A stretch of DNA of 64,000 nucleotides from assembly GCA_965204565.1 (NCBI GenBank), contig CBDBEU010000004.1:868001-932000 (forward strand). The letters are read 5' to 3'. Position 1 is the first letter of the stretch. Each line of letters starts with the position of its first letter. This DNA is from CBDBEU01 sp965204565. Its GTDB lineage: Bacteria > Pseudomonadota > Alphaproteobacteria > Rhizobiales > TMED25. Both the position numbers and the translations under genes were made by a program. The notes beneath the pieces are model-generated. The model did not search any database. It had not been told where the DNA came from and saw only the letters and a program-made list of their open reading frames with translations. Positions 1 to 8,981 of this stretch are shown here, piece by piece.

Positions 1-1
1 C

Positions 2-103
2 TCCGTCTATCGCAATTTCCGCGAGGCCAAGGATTTCGAGGACTTCCTCGGCGAATTGACCGGCGAGGAGAGCACGGCCGAACGCGAGCCGGGCGACGAC
101 TGA
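2..103 (+). CDS. nrdR: Transcriptional repressor NrdR, C-terminal end (partial)
   Basis: The frame is open from the window edge and ends at a TGA at 101-103, giving 33 residues. The stretch VYRNFREAKDFEDFL matches the end of the ATP-cone domain of NrdR, the zinc/ATP-cone repressor of ribonucleotide reductase genes. Placement directly upstream of ribD with a 10-nt gap is the usual alphaproteobacterial nrdR-ribD order. The N-terminal zinc ribbon and most of the ATP cone lie outside the window, so the call rests on the tail and on synteny. Confidence 0.8.
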   Translation, partial: SVYRNFREAKDFEDFLGELTGEESTAEREPGDD

Positions 104-113
104 AGCCTTTCAC

Positions 114-1244
114 ATGACCACGACGACAGATGAGCGCGATGCCAGCATGATGGCATCGGCGCTGGCGCTGGCGCGGCGCGGTCTTGGCCGTGTTTGGCCC
201 AATCCCGCCGTCGGCTGCATCATTGCCAATGAGCGCAGCGCCGACGGTCCGTGTGTCATTGCCCGCGGCTGGACAGCTGAGGGCGGCAGGCCCCATGCCG
301 AAGCAATGGCGTTGGAACAGGCCGGCGACAAAGCGCGCGGCGCCACCGCTTATGTGACATTCGAGCCCTGCAGCCATCATGGGCAAACCCCGCCTTGCGT
401 CGCAGCGCTGATCGATGCGGGCGTTGGGCGCGTGGTCTCGGCCCTTGAAGACCCCGACCCGCGCGTCAGCGGCCAGGGTCATGCCGCGCTGAAAGCCGCT
501 GGCATAGATCTTGTGGTTGCCTGCATGGCGCGCGAGGCGGCGCGGTTGAATGCGGGCTTTATCACCCGCGTGCAGCTTGGCCGACCCCATGTCACTTTGA
601 AGCTTGCAACATCAAACGATGGTATGATTGCCGAGGCCCCCGGCAAACCGGTCAGGCTGACAGGCGAGGCAGCCGATGCGCGCGTTCACATGATGCGCGC
701 GCAGGCAGATGCGATCCTTGTCGGCTCCGGCACCTGGAGGGCCGATGATCCGCAGCTCACCTGCCGCTTGGCCGGAATGGGCGGGTACTCACCGGTGCGG
801 GTGGTGATCGATACCCGTGCCGAACTGCCGCTCATATCGCAGCTTGTCACCACCATCGTCACAGCGCCGGTCTGGGCGATGGTGGGTGAGGGGGCTGATA
901 ACGCCCGCCGCGATGCGCTCAGTCGAGCCGGCGTCAAACTGATCGATGTTTCGGGCGCGCCGTCAGGTTGCCTCGATATCTCCGCGGTACTGGGTGCGCT
1001 CGGGCGCCAAGGTATCACCCGCCTGTTGGTCGAGGGCGGTGCGCAGATAGCCCAAAGCCTGATCGGCGCCGATCTTGCCGATCAGATCGTGATATTCGAG
1101 GCGCCGATGACGCTTGGCCCCAAGGCCGTGCCGGCGCTCGGGCATGCCGCACGCGATATGCTGGCCGACGAGACGTGTTTCGTGCTTGTCAGCTCCGACC
1201 GGCTTGGTCCAGATACCACGCGCGCATATGAGAAAAAGCGATAG
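114..1244 (+). CDS. ribD: Bifunctional riboflavin deaminase/reductase RibD
   Basis: This 376-residue protein catalyses the second and third steps of riboflavin synthesis: deamination of the pyrimidine intermediate, then NADPH-dependent side-chain reduction, in the cytoplasm. The N-terminal cytidine-deaminase-like domain shows the zinc ligands in PHAEAMAL (H61, catalytic E63) and PCSHHGQTPPC (C86, C95). The reductase domain begins near residue 157 (RPHVTLKLATSNDGMIA) and includes VGSGTWRADDPQL and LLVEGGAQIAQSL. Length is normal for the family. It is followed after 9 nt by ribE, so ribD-ribE-ribH-nusB-thiL probably form one transcription unit. Confidence 0.96.
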   Translation: MTTTTDERDASMMASALALARRGLGRVWPNPAVGCIIANERSADGPCVIARGWTAEGGRPHAEAMALEQAGDKARGATAYVTFEPCSHHGQTPPCVAALIDAGVGRVVSALEDPDPRVSGQGHAALKAAGIDLVVACMAREAARLNAGFITRVQLGRPHVTLKLATSNDGMIAEAPGKPVRLTGEAADARVHMMRAQADAILVGSGTWRADDPQLTCRLAGMGGYSPVRVVIDTRAELPLISQLVTTIVTAPVWAMVGEGADNARRDALSRAGVKLIDVSGAPSGCLDISAVLGALGRQGITRLLVEGGAQIAQSLIGADLADQIVIFEAPMTLGPKAVPALGHAARDMLADETCFVLVSSDRLGPDTTRAYEKKR

Positions 1245-1253
1245 GCTGAACAA

Positions 1254-1862
1254 ATGTTTACCGGGATCGTCAGCGATATCGGTCGTGTTGCGGCCTCACA
1301 ACCCAGCGCCAATGGCGCGCGGCTCGCGATTGACTGCGCCTATGATGCTGCGAGCATCGATATCGGTGCCTCGATTGCCTGTGCCGGAGTGTGCCTGACG
1401 GTGGTGGAACTTAAGGCGAGCGCGCAAGGCTGCCGGTTTAAGGCCGATATGTCGGTGGAAACCCTTTCCTGCACCACGCTTGGCGATTATGCGGCGGGCA
1501 TGACCATCAATCTGGAGCGCGCACTCAAGGCAAGTGATGAACTCGGCGGCCACATGATGCTCGGCCATGTCGATGGCGTGGCGCAAATCACCAAGCGCGA
1601 GACAGATGGCGAGTCCGTGCGTTTTGCCCTCAAAGCGCCGCACGAATTGGCGCGTTTCATTGCCCCCAAGGGCTCGATTGCGCTTGATGGTACCTCGCTG
1701 ACGGTGAATGAAGTCGCGGGCGCGGAATTTTCCATCAATATCGTGCCCCATACCGCCCGTGTTACCAGTTGGGGCGAACGTGAAGCAGGCGACCGGGTCA
1801 ACCTGGAAGTGGACCTGCTGGCGCGCTATCTGGCGCGCCTCATCGATGCGGGAGAGAGTTGA
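1254..1862 (+). CDS. ribE: Riboflavin synthase, alpha subunit
   Basis: Riboflavin synthase converts two molecules of 6,7-dimethyl-8-ribityllumazine into riboflavin and the pyrimidine precursor. The protein has 202 residues and starts with the signature MFTGIVSDIG. It consists of two lumazine-binding repeats: the second begins around residue 95 with ELGGHMMLGHVDGVAQI. Some authors call this gene ribC. It lies 9 nt after ribD and 7 nt before ribH. No defects are seen. Confidence 0.96.
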   Translation: MFTGIVSDIGRVAASQPSANGARLAIDCAYDAASIDIGASIACAGVCLTVVELKASAQGCRFKADMSVETLSCTTLGDYAAGMTINLERALKASDELGGHMMLGHVDGVAQITKRETDGESVRFALKAPHELARFIAPKGSIALDGTSLTVNEVAGAEFSINIVPHTARVTSWGEREAGDRVNLEVDLLARYLARLIDAGES

Positions 1863-1869
1863 ACATCAC

Positions 1870-2304
1870 ATGCATATTCTGATTGTCGAGGCGCGCTATT
1901 ATGAGGAGGTGAGTGTGGAACTCGCCGCCGGCGCCATCGCCGAGCTTGAGGCGCGCGGCGCCACATTCGAGCGTATCGAGGTGGCCGGCGCACTCGAAAT
2001 CCCGCAAGCGATGAATATCGCGCTCACCTATGCAGAATTCGATGGCGCCATTGCGCTTGGATGCGTCATCAGGGGCGAGACCTCCCACTACGACATTGTT
2101 GCCGGTGAATCGGCCAGAGCCATCATGGATATATCGCTTGCTCGCGAAGTCCCGGTCGGCAATGGGATCCTCACCACCGACACAAGCGAGCAGGCGCTTG
2201 TCCGCGCCAAGGCCGATGGCCTCAACAAGGGTGGTGCCGCTGCCGTGGCTTGTCTTGATGTTGCTGAAATAAAACGCGATTTCGTCGTCAGATCCGATGT
2301 CTGA
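1870..2304 (+). CDS. ribH: 6,7-dimethyl-8-ribityllumazine synthase
   Basis: Lumazine synthase makes the substrate of RibE from the pyrimidine intermediate and a butanone phosphate. The ATG at 1870 is preceded by GGGAGAG about 10 nt upstream and gives 144 residues, beginning MHILIVEARYYEE. The open frame extends upstream into ribE but has no family similarity there, which decides the start. The substrate motif CVIRGETSHYD (H73) and the C-terminal LNKGGAAA match the family. The gene overlaps nusB by 8 nt, indicating translational coupling. Confidence 0.94.
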   Translation: MHILIVEARYYEEVSVELAAGAIAELEARGATFERIEVAGALEIPQAMNIALTYAEFDGAIALGCVIRGETSHYDIVAGESARAIMDISLAREVPVGNGILTTDTSEQALVRAKADGLNKGGAAAVACLDVAEIKRDFVVRSDV

Positions 2305-2761
2305 CAAGCACTCGCGCGAGCGCGCCGCCGCGCGCAGCGTCGCGCGCCTTGCCGCCGTGCAAGCGCTCTATCAGATGGATATTGCCGGCACAGACATTGC
2401 CGACATCATGGCCGGGTACACCGCTGGCATCCATCTGCGCGGGCAGGGCGGAGAATTTGCCGAAGCCGACTGGGAGCATTTCCGCGACATCGTCAAAGGC
2501 GTGGTGGCAAGCCAGACCGCGCTCGATCCCCAGATCAATGAAGCTCTCGCCGAAGACTGGTCGCTGACACGCATCGATTCGACCCTGCGCGCCATTCTGC
2601 GCGCCGGCGCCTATGAGCTCTCGGCCCACCACGACGTGCCGTTCAAGACCGTGATCAACGAATATATCGACCTGGCACACGCCTTTTTCGATGATGCCGA
2701 ACCGGGCGTTGTCAATGGCGTTCTCGACCGTCTGGCCCGCACCTATCGGGGCGCGGCGTGA
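2297..2761 (+). CDS. nusB: Transcription antitermination factor NusB
   Basis: This 154-residue all-helical RNA-binding protein pairs with NusE (ribosomal S10) at boxA in rRNA operons. The N-terminus (RAAARSVARLAAVQALYQMD) and C-terminal VINEYIDLAHAFFDD and FVNGVLD-like VVNGVLDRLAR match the family. Its start overlaps the ribH end by 8 nt and its stop overlaps the thiL start in a GTGA arrangement, so it is cotranslated with both neighbours. No regulatory site of its own is visible. Confidence 0.95.
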   Translation: MSDKHSRERAAARSVARLAAVQALYQMDIAGTDIADIMAGYTAGIHLRGQGGEFAEADWEHFRDIVKGVVASQTALDPQINEALAEDWSLTRIDSTLRAILRAGAYELSAHHDVPFKTVINEYIDLAHAFFDDAEPGVVNGVLDRLARTYRGAA

Positions 2762-3777
2762 ACGGCGCCCACTTGGAGACCGCACCGGTGGCTTTGAGCG
2801 AACGTGAACTGATCGAGGAGATTCTGGCGCCGCTCGCACGTCCCGATGACGGTTCGCTCGGCCTCACCGATGATGCGGCGCTGATCGCGGGCAAGCCCGG
2901 CCTTGATCTGATCGTCACTCAGGACAGTCTGGTCGAGGACGTACATTTCCGCCGCAATGACAGCCCGCGCCTGATTGCGCAAAAGGCTTTGCGCGTCAAT
3001 CTGTCCGACCTTGCCGCCAAGGGTGCCGAACCACACTCCTATTTCCTGTCGATCGCCCTGCCTGAAAAGATCGGGCGGCCATGGCTTGAGCAATTCGCCG
3101 AGGGCCTCGCCCTGGACCAGGCCGAATTCGGCATATCGCTCTATGGCGGCGATACGGTGCGCGCGCGCGCCGCGCTGATGCTCACCATCACCGTCTGTGG
3201 CACCCTGCCGGAGGCCATGATGGTGCGCCGCTCCACCTCCGCCGCAGGCGATCGCATCTACGTGTCGGGCACTATTGGCGACGGCGCGCTGGGCCTTGCC
3301 GTGCTGTCGGGCGGCTGTACTGCGCTGGAGGCGCTTTCTCAGGACGTGCGCGATGAACTCGCCGGGCGCTATCTGCTGCCGCGCCCGCGCGTGGCGCTGG
3401 CGCCGGTTCTGCGTGAGTTTGCCAGTGCGGCGATGGATATTTCCGACGGGCTGGCCGGTGATCTGGGCCTTTTGGCGCGTGCATCGGGCGTTGGCGCTGA
3501 AGTCGATGCCACCGCCGTGCTCCTGTCGCAGCCCTGCCGGGAGGCGATTGAAAACGATGCATCTCTATTGGCGCGCGCGCTCACCGGCGGTGACGATTAT
3601 GAAATCCTGTGCACTATCGCGCCGGGCAACTGTGATGGGTTCGAGGCGGCGGCGCGTGAGGCGGGCGTTGATGTGACAGCAATCGGCACCATTGCCGAAG
3701 GGCAGGGCGTTCCTGTGTTCCGCGACGCTTCAGGCGGAAAACTGCAATTTGAAAAAACCTCCTACGCTCATTTTTGA
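2758..3777 (+). CDS. thiL: Thiamine-monophosphate kinase ThiL
   Basis: ThiL phosphorylates thiamine monophosphate to the active cofactor thiamine diphosphate. The protein has 339 residues and starts at a GTG overlapping the nusB stop. The metal/ATP-binding acidic residues are visible in LTDDAALI, TQDSLVEDVHF, LYGGDTVRA, MDISDGLAGDLG and the late motif GGDDYEIL, in the family order. nusB-thiL is a common pair in alphaproteobacteria. No defect is seen. Confidence 0.94.
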   Translation: MNGAHLETAPVALSERELIEEILAPLARPDDGSLGLTDDAALIAGKPGLDLIVTQDSLVEDVHFRRNDSPRLIAQKALRVNLSDLAAKGAEPHSYFLSIALPEKIGRPWLEQFAEGLALDQAEFGISLYGGDTVRARAALMLTITVCGTLPEAMMVRRSTSAAGDRIYVSGTIGDGALGLAVLSGGCTALEALSQDVRDELAGRYLLPRPRVALAPVLREFASAAMDISDGLAGDLGLLARASGVGAEVDATAVLLSQPCREAIENDASLLARALTGGDDYEILCTIAPGNCDGFEAAAREAGVDVTAIGTIAEGQGVPVFRDASGGKLQFEKTSYAHF

Positions 3778-3860
3778 CGTTTTTGTTGCCGCCCCCACCA
3801 CAGCGGTGCGGCTGCAGGGGCGGTGTGCTAACAAGGGCCGAGGAAACAGGAGCGCCTGAC

Positions 3861-5084
3861 TTGAGCCAAACCGCAACAACCGATCAGCGCCCGCTGATTG
3901 ACGATACCAGGGCACGGCGCAATGCGCTCATCCTAGCGCTGGCGCAGACGCTCTATGGCTGTATCGGTGTCGGCCTGATCACCTCCTCCGGGCTTGTCGG
4001 CCAGATGCTGGCGATCAACAAGGCACTTGCCACCCTGCCGATTTCGATCTGGGTGCTGGGAACCGCGGTGCTGACTATTCCGGCTTCGATGTTCATGCGC
4101 CGGGTCGGTCGCCGCGCAGGTTTCGTGCTGGGGGCCGGTCTGGGCGCGCTTGGCACCGCCTCTGCGGCAGGCGCCATCTGGGCCGATAGTTTTGCTTGGT
4201 TCTGCACCTCGATGGTGCTGATAGGCGGCTTTCAGGCCACCAGCATGTATTATCGTTTCGCCGCTGCTGATACCGCCAGCGAAGGCTTCAAGGCCAAGGC
4301 AATCTCCTGGGTGCTGGCCGGCGGTGTCGCCGCCGCCTTTATCGGCCCGCAGATCCTGATCAATACCAGAGAGCTACTGGCCCCGATCAGCTTTGCCGGC
4401 GCGTTTGTCGCCATGTCAGTGCTTGGCGTCCTTTCCATGATCGTGCTGTCATTCACCGATATTCCGCGCCTGCCAAGCGCCGTGCGCGCCAACCAGGGCC
4501 GGCCGATCGGCTCCATCATCGCCCAGCCCAAATTCGTCGTCGCGGTGATTTGCGCGATGGTCAGCTATTCGATGATGACGCTGCTGATGACGGCAACGCC
4601 GATCGCCATGATGGCCTGCGATCTGACCATCGAGGATGCCGCCTTTGTGGTGCAGTGGCATGCGGTGGCGATGTTCGCGCCGAGTTTTTTCACCGGCAAT
4701 CTGATCAACCGGTTCGGCACCACAAGGGTGATGCTCACCGGTCTGGCGTTGCTTGGCGTATGCGGCCTCGTCGCGCTTTCCGGCATCCAGCTTGAGCAGT
4801 TCACCATCGCGCTGGTGTTGCTGGGACTGGGCTGGAATTTCGGATTCGTTGGAGCAACCACCCTGGTAACCGAGACCTACCGCCCCGAAGAACGCAACAA
4901 AGTGCAGGCGGCGAACGATTTTCTGGTATTCGGCTCGGTTGCCTCAGCGTCCTTCATGTCGGGTTTCCTGTTGCAGAACTTTGGCTGGTCAACAGTGGTT
5001 ATGGCCCTGTTCCCACTCATTACTTTGACCGCCACCCTGATCCTCTGGTCGGCGCTCAAACGCAACCGCGAGATGGCTGCTTAA
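3861..5084 (+). CDS. MFS transporter
   Basis: This is a 12-segment major facilitator superfamily inner-membrane protein of 407 residues; the substrate is unknown. The chosen start is the TTG at 3861, which has GGAG at 3849-3852; the frame is open back to 3774 but that stretch is not transporter-like. Loop 2-3 carries MRRVGRRAG, and the protein ends in the basic tail LKRNREMAA. An MFS gene between thiL and hppA occurs in several Rhizobiales, so the position fits vertical inheritance. Confidence 0.85.
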   Translation: MSQTATTDQRPLIDDTRARRNALILALAQTLYGCIGVGLITSSGLVGQMLAINKALATLPISIWVLGTAVLTIPASMFMRRVGRRAGFVLGAGLGALGTASAAGAIWADSFAWFCTSMVLIGGFQATSMYYRFAAADTASEGFKAKAISWVLAGGVAAAFIGPQILINTRELLAPISFAGAFVAMSVLGVLSMIVLSFTDIPRLPSAVRANQGRPIGSIIAQPKFVVAVICAMVSYSMMTLLMTATPIAMMACDLTIEDAAFVVQWHAVAMFAPSFFTGNLINRFGTTRVMLTGLALLGVCGLVALSGIQLEQFTIALVLLGLGWNFGFVGATTLVTETYRPEERNKVQAANDFLVFGSVASASFMSGFLLQNFGWSTVVMALFPLITLTATLILWSALKRNREMAA

Positions 5085-5253
5085 CGCTACGCGCAAGGTT
5101 CGACGAATAGACTTCAATGACGCTGTTGCTTAGCATTTCGACTTTTGGCATGTTCCCGCCACTTCTCCATTGGGGGGCTCGTCTGGGCGGCAACATTGCG
5201 CCCTGGCCGCTTATGCAAAGCGGCGGTGGCCCAGGTCAGACAGGAAATAAAAA

Positions 5254-7371
5254 ATGAGCTTGATGCTTGGGTTGATTATTGCCTGCGGTCTCGTTGCGAT
5301 CGTTTACGGGATCTGGGCGATACAATCGGTGATGGCGGCAAGCCCCGGCACCGAACGCATGCAGGAAATCGCCCTGGCGCTTCAGATAGGCGCTAGCGCC
5401 TATCTGAAGCGCCAGTACATCACCATCGCGCTTGCGGGTGTGGTGCTCTTCGTGATCTTCGTCGTGCTGTTGTCGGTGCCGGTCGCCATCGGTTTTGTTG
5501 TCGGGGCAACCTTGTCCGGCGCCGCCGGCTATATCGGTATGCTGGTTTCAGTGCGCGCCAATGTCCGCACCGCCCATGCCGCGAGCGACAGCCTCGATGC
5601 CGGCCTTGCCGTCGCGTTTCGTTCCGGCGCCGTCACCGGCATGCTGGTTGCCGGCCTGGCGCTTCTGGCGGTCGCGGTCTACTACGCCGTGCTGACTGCC
5701 GGACTTGGCTTTGGAATCGCCGATCGCGAACTGGTCGATGCCTTGGTGGCGCTCGGATTTGGCGCCTCGCTGATTTCGATCTTTGCCCGTCTTGGCGGTG
5801 GTATCTTCACCAAGGGTGCCGATGTCGGCGGTGACCTTGTCGGCAAGGTCGAAGCCGGCATTCCCGAAGACGATCCGCGCAATCCCGCAACCATCGCCGA
5901 TAATGTCGGAGACAATGTCGGAGACTGCGCCGGCATGGCTGCTGACCTGTTCGAGACCTATGCGGTGACCGTTGTCGCCACCATGGTTCTGGCCTCAATC
6001 TATTTCACCGGCCAGGACATTGTCGGCAATGCCATGCTCTATCCGCTGGCGATCGGCGCGGTGTGCATCCTGACCTCGATTGTCGGCACGTTCTTCGTCA
6101 AGCTCGGCCCCTCCAAGTCGATCATGGGCGCACTTTACAAGGGCTTCATCGCCACTGGCGTCCTGTCACTGGTGGCGCTGTGGCCGGTCACCGACTGGGT
6201 GATCGGCATGGATACCCAGATGTCGTCGCCAGCCACCACCTTTAGCGGCATGGACCTGTTCATCTGCGGCGTCGTTGGCCTCGCCGTGACCACGCTGATC
6301 ATCGTTATCACCGAGTATTACACCGGCGTTCCGCACCGCCCGGTGCAGTCGGTTGCCAGCGCTTCGGTCACCGGTCATGGCACCAATGTGATCCAGGGCC
6401 TTGCGGTATCGATGGAAGCAACAGCCCTGCCGGCACTGGTCATCATTGCCGGTATTATCGTCACCCACTCGCTTGCCGGCCTGTTCGGCATCGCCATTGC
6501 GGTATCGACCATGCTGGCGCTGGCGGGCTTTGTGGTGGCGCTCGATGCCTTCGGTCCGGTCACCGACAATGCCGGCGGCATTGCCGAGATGGCTGAGCTG
6601 CCTGAAGAGGTGCGCTCGACCACCGATGCGCTCGATGCGGTCGGCAACACCACCAAGGCGGTGACCAAGGGCTATGCCATCGGTTCGGCCGGTCTCGGCG
6701 CTCTGGTGCTGTTTGCCGCCTATACCGAAGACCTGACCTACTTCATCTCCAACCCGGACCAGTTCGGCTATTTCGCCGGCGTTGAGCTCGATTTCTTGCT
6801 GTCGAATCCCTATGTCGTGGTCGGACTGTTCTTCGGCGGCCTGTTGCCCTTCCTGTTCGGATCGATGGGCATGATGGCGGTCGGACGCGCTGCCGGATCG
6901 ATCGTTGAGGAAGTGCGCCGTCAGTTCCGTGAAAAGCCGGGCATCATGGAAGGCAAGGAGCGCCCCGACTATGGTGCTGCGGTTGACCTTCTGACCAAGG
7001 CGGCGATCAAGGAAATGATCGTTCCGTCCATGCTGCCGGTGCTCTCGCCGATCTTCTGCTACTTCGTGATCAACGCCATTGGCGGCAAGTCGGCGGCCTT
7101 CTCGGCGGTTGGCGCCATGCTCTTGGGCACCATCATCACCGGACTGTTCGTCGCCATTTCAATGACCGCCGGCGGCGGCGCTTGGGACAATGCCAAGAAG
7201 TACATTGAAGACGGCAATCACGGTGGCAAGGGCTCTGAAGCCCACAAGGCGGCGGTGACCGGCGACACCGTGGGTGATCCCTACAAGGACACCGCAGGTC
7301 CTGCGGTCAATCCGATGATCAAGATCACCAACATCGTCGCATTGCTGATGCTGGCTGTGCTGGCGCACTGA
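5254..7371 (+). CDS. hppA: Membrane-bound proton-translocating pyrophosphatase, K+-independent type
   Basis: This 705-residue integral membrane enzyme couples hydrolysis of cytosolic pyrophosphate to H+ pumping. The substrate and Mg-binding loop GGGIFTKGADVGGDLVGKVE begins at residue 181 and is followed by the acidic DDPRNPATIADNVGDNVGD motif. The sequence NTTKAVTKGY places a lysine at residue 468, where potassium-dependent homologues have alanine, so this is the K+-independent subtype. One oddity: the normally conserved Q-E-G-A motif near the N-terminus reads Q-I-G-A (I45) inside a perfect DNA palindrome. The upstream 169 nt carry no gene. Confidence 0.96.
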   Translation: MSLMLGLIIACGLVAIVYGIWAIQSVMAASPGTERMQEIALALQIGASAYLKRQYITIALAGVVLFVIFVVLLSVPVAIGFVVGATLSGAAGYIGMLVSVRANVRTAHAASDSLDAGLAVAFRSGAVTGMLVAGLALLAVAVYYAVLTAGLGFGIADRELVDALVALGFGASLISIFARLGGGIFTKGADVGGDLVGKVEAGIPEDDPRNPATIADNVGDNVGDCAGMAADLFETYAVTVVATMVLASIYFTGQDIVGNAMLYPLAIGAVCILTSIVGTFFVKLGPSKSIMGALYKGFIATGVLSLVALWPVTDWVIGMDTQMSSPATTFSGMDLFICGVVGLAVTTLIIVITEYYTGVPHRPVQSVASASVTGHGTNVIQGLAVSMEATALPALVIIAGIIVTHSLAGLFGIAIAVSTMLALAGFVVALDAFGPVTDNAGGIAEMAELPEEVRSTTDALDAVGNTTKAVTKGYAIGSAGLGALVLFAAYTEDLTYFISNPDQFGYFAGVELDFLLSNPYVVVGLFFGGLLPFLFGSMGMMAVGRAAGSIVEEVRRQFREKPGIMEGKERPDYGAAVDLLTKAAIKEMIVPSMLPVLSPIFCYFVINAIGGKSAAFSAVGAMLLGTIITGLFVAISMTAGGGAWDNAKKYIEDGNHGGKGSEAHKAAVTGDTVGDPYKDTAGPAVNPMIKITNIVALLMLAVLAH
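5374..5415. repeat. Perfect 42-nt palindrome inside hppA
   Basis: Bases 5374-5394 are the exact reverse complement of 5395-5415, with no spacer. The palindrome covers codons 41-54 of hppA (LALQIGASAYLKRQ). Codon 45 (ATA, Ile) is the mirror of codon 50 (TAT, Tyr). A perfect palindrome of this length in a core gene is unlikely by chance. Confidence 0.9.
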
Positions 7372-7484
7372 TGTGAGATTGCGCAGCGTGGCTCTAACCG
7401 GGCCGCACTGTGCTGTCAATCCTGGCTGTGGCCAAGGGAGTTTTCCGAAAATCTGAGGCGCGCACGCCGATTGGCAATGGTCTG

Positions 7485-8015
7485 CTAGATCTTGCCTGGA
7501 AGCGCGATGCTGTTGCCATCGCCCCTGCCGCTGCCGAACCGACCGATATTGCCAAACAGCTCTGCAATATAGCTGAATTCCTTGCCGCGCGTTGGCGTTG
7601 TGCGGCTGATGAAGTCGAAAATCTTGCCGTCCTTCATGCCGTAATAGGCGAGGTGATTGACGTTGTCGGTTTGATCGAACGCCACCGCATAGACTTTGCG
7701 GTCAACTTCCTCGGGATTGTAGAAGGCCGTCGTTTCGAACACGCTGGAGATATAATAATAACGGGTGCCGGTGTAATTCGATTGCGCCGAGGGCGTGCCC
7801 AGAAGCTCTTCCACCTGATTGCGCGGCATACCGATGCGCACCGAGTCGAGCGTTTTCTCAGCCGGGATGAAGCCACGGCGGTCAACCACCGTTTGGCACC
7901 CGGTGGTGACACCGGCAACCACAATGGCAAAGACAGTCATGCGCAAACCGCGCCAGCACGAATTGCGCTTGGTGCCAAAGATGTCATAACAAGAAGCTGG
8001 CCGGGCAGTCGTCAT
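7485..8015 (-). CDS. bamE: Outer membrane assembly lipoprotein BamE (SmpA/OmlA family)
   Basis: BamE is a small lipoprotein of the BAM complex, which folds beta-barrel proteins into the outer membrane. The 176-residue product has a hydrophobic segment (MTVFAIVVAGVTTGC) ending in a plausible, though imperfect, lipobox cysteine. The SmpA/OmlA fold then follows: LDSVRIGMPRNQVEELLGTP and YYYISSVFETTAFYNPEE. An internal ATG at 7940 is an alternative start but would leave no basic residues before the hydrophobic stretch. It is divergent from the CBP3-like gene, with a 64-nt shared upstream region. Confidence 0.88.
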   Translation of the reverse strand: MTTARPASCYDIFGTKRNSCWRGLRMTVFAIVVAGVTTGCQTVVDRRGFIPAEKTLDSVRIGMPRNQVEELLGTPSAQSNYTGTRYYYISSVFETTAFYNPEEVDRKVYAVAFDQTDNVNHLAYYGMKDGKIFDFISRTTPTRGKEFSYIAELFGNIGRFGSGRGDGNSIALPGKI

Positions 8016-8079
8016 GCTAGCGAGCTAGACGAAACTGAGCCTGACTTCAAGCTTAAACCCTCCAGGAGTGCCCGCGTTC

Positions 8080-8616
8080 ATGTTCCGCCTGTTGAACAAA
8101 CGCCGCGCCATCAGATCTGACGCAGGCCAATTATACTGTGAAATTGTGGCTCGCGCACGGCACCCGGCCCTGTTTCAGCATTTGGCCGTGCCCGACACGC
8201 TTGACGGCCGGTTCGACATGATCGTGCTGCATGGGGTGATATTATTGCGCCGCCTCAAGCAGTTGGGAGACCATGAGATTGCACAGTCGGTGATCGATAC
8301 CATGTTCGAGGACATGGATCAGGCATTGCGCGAACTGGGCGTGAGCGATGTTTCGGTGGCAAAGCGCATCAGGCCGATGGCCGAGGCATTTCACGGCCGC
8401 GCGGCGGCCTACAACGAAGCATTGGACCTGCCGGAGGAAAGTGACGCATTGAGCCAGGCGATTGCGCGCAATGTCTTTCCCGACGGCGACGGCCTTTCGG
8501 TCAGCGAACGCCTCGGCGAGTATGTTCGCCGTCTCGAGCGCTGTCTGGCGGGGCTGGAGACCGGTGACATGCAAACCGGCACGGTCGCATGGCCGGAGCC
8601 GGTCAAGAGCCAATGA
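8080..8616 (+). CDS. Ubiquinol-cytochrome c chaperone (CBP3/UQCC1 family) protein
   Basis: The 178-residue protein belongs to the family related to mitochondrial Cbp3, which assists cytochrome bc1 assembly. Recognisable family features are the DGRFDMIVLHGVILLRRL stretch, a middle region MFEDMDQALRELGVSDVSV, and the MAEAFHGRAAAYNEAL segment. The ATG at 8080 is preceded by CCAGGAG 12 nt upstream; an in-frame GTG at 8068 is too close to that site. BamE divergent from this gene and DUF177-plsX after it is the standard rhizobial order. Confidence 0.87.
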   Translation: MFRLLNKRRAIRSDAGQLYCEIVARARHPALFQHLAVPDTLDGRFDMIVLHGVILLRRLKQLGDHEIAQSVIDTMFEDMDQALRELGVSDVSVAKRIRPMAEAFHGRAAAYNEALDLPEESDALSQAIARNVFPDGDGLSVSERLGEYVRRLERCLAGLETGDMQTGTVAWPEPVKSQ

Positions 8617-8981
8617 TGTCCCCGCCAGCGTGCAGGGCGAACTTGAGGCGCATGTGCGCCAGCTCTGCGTCGTCACGCTTGAGCCGGTGGACAGCGATCT
8701 CAGGGTTGCGATTGACGAGAAGTTTTCCCGGTTATCGCAAACCAGGGTGAGGTGGTGGTCGATATCGGCGATCCCGACGACGCCGCGCTGATCACCAATG
8801 GCGAGATCGAGATCGGAGAGCTTTTGATCGATACGCTGCAACATCTCTCGATGCCTATCCACGCGCACCAGGTGCCGAGCTGGAACTTGCTCAAACTGAA
8901 ACAGATGAGGGCGGGGACGAGGCAGGTGATTCTCCCTTCGCCGGTCTGGCGGTGCTGAAAACCGACCCGCCGGAGAAATGA
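8589..8981 (+). pseudogene. DUF177 (YceD) family protein, frameshifted remnant
   Basis: Three successive reading frames each encode part of one DUF177/YceD protein. 8614-8745 gives NDVPASVQGELEAHVRQLC and VVTLEPVDSDLRVAIDEKF. About 8746-8850 gives VVDIGDPDDAALITNGEIEI and GELLIDTL in a second frame. The last 120 bases give YPRAPGAELELAQTETDEGG and end at a TGA at 8979-8981. The family's N-terminal region is almost entirely missing. DUF177 is normally the gene before plsX (in other bacteria before rpmF), so the position agrees. At least two indels and an N-terminal deletion make it non-functional. Confidence 0.8.

Noticed and set aside
7410..8120. Plus-strand frame of 236 codons opposite bamE
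   Set aside because: bamE on the minus strand has a lipoprotein signal and SmpA motifs; this frame is its mirror.
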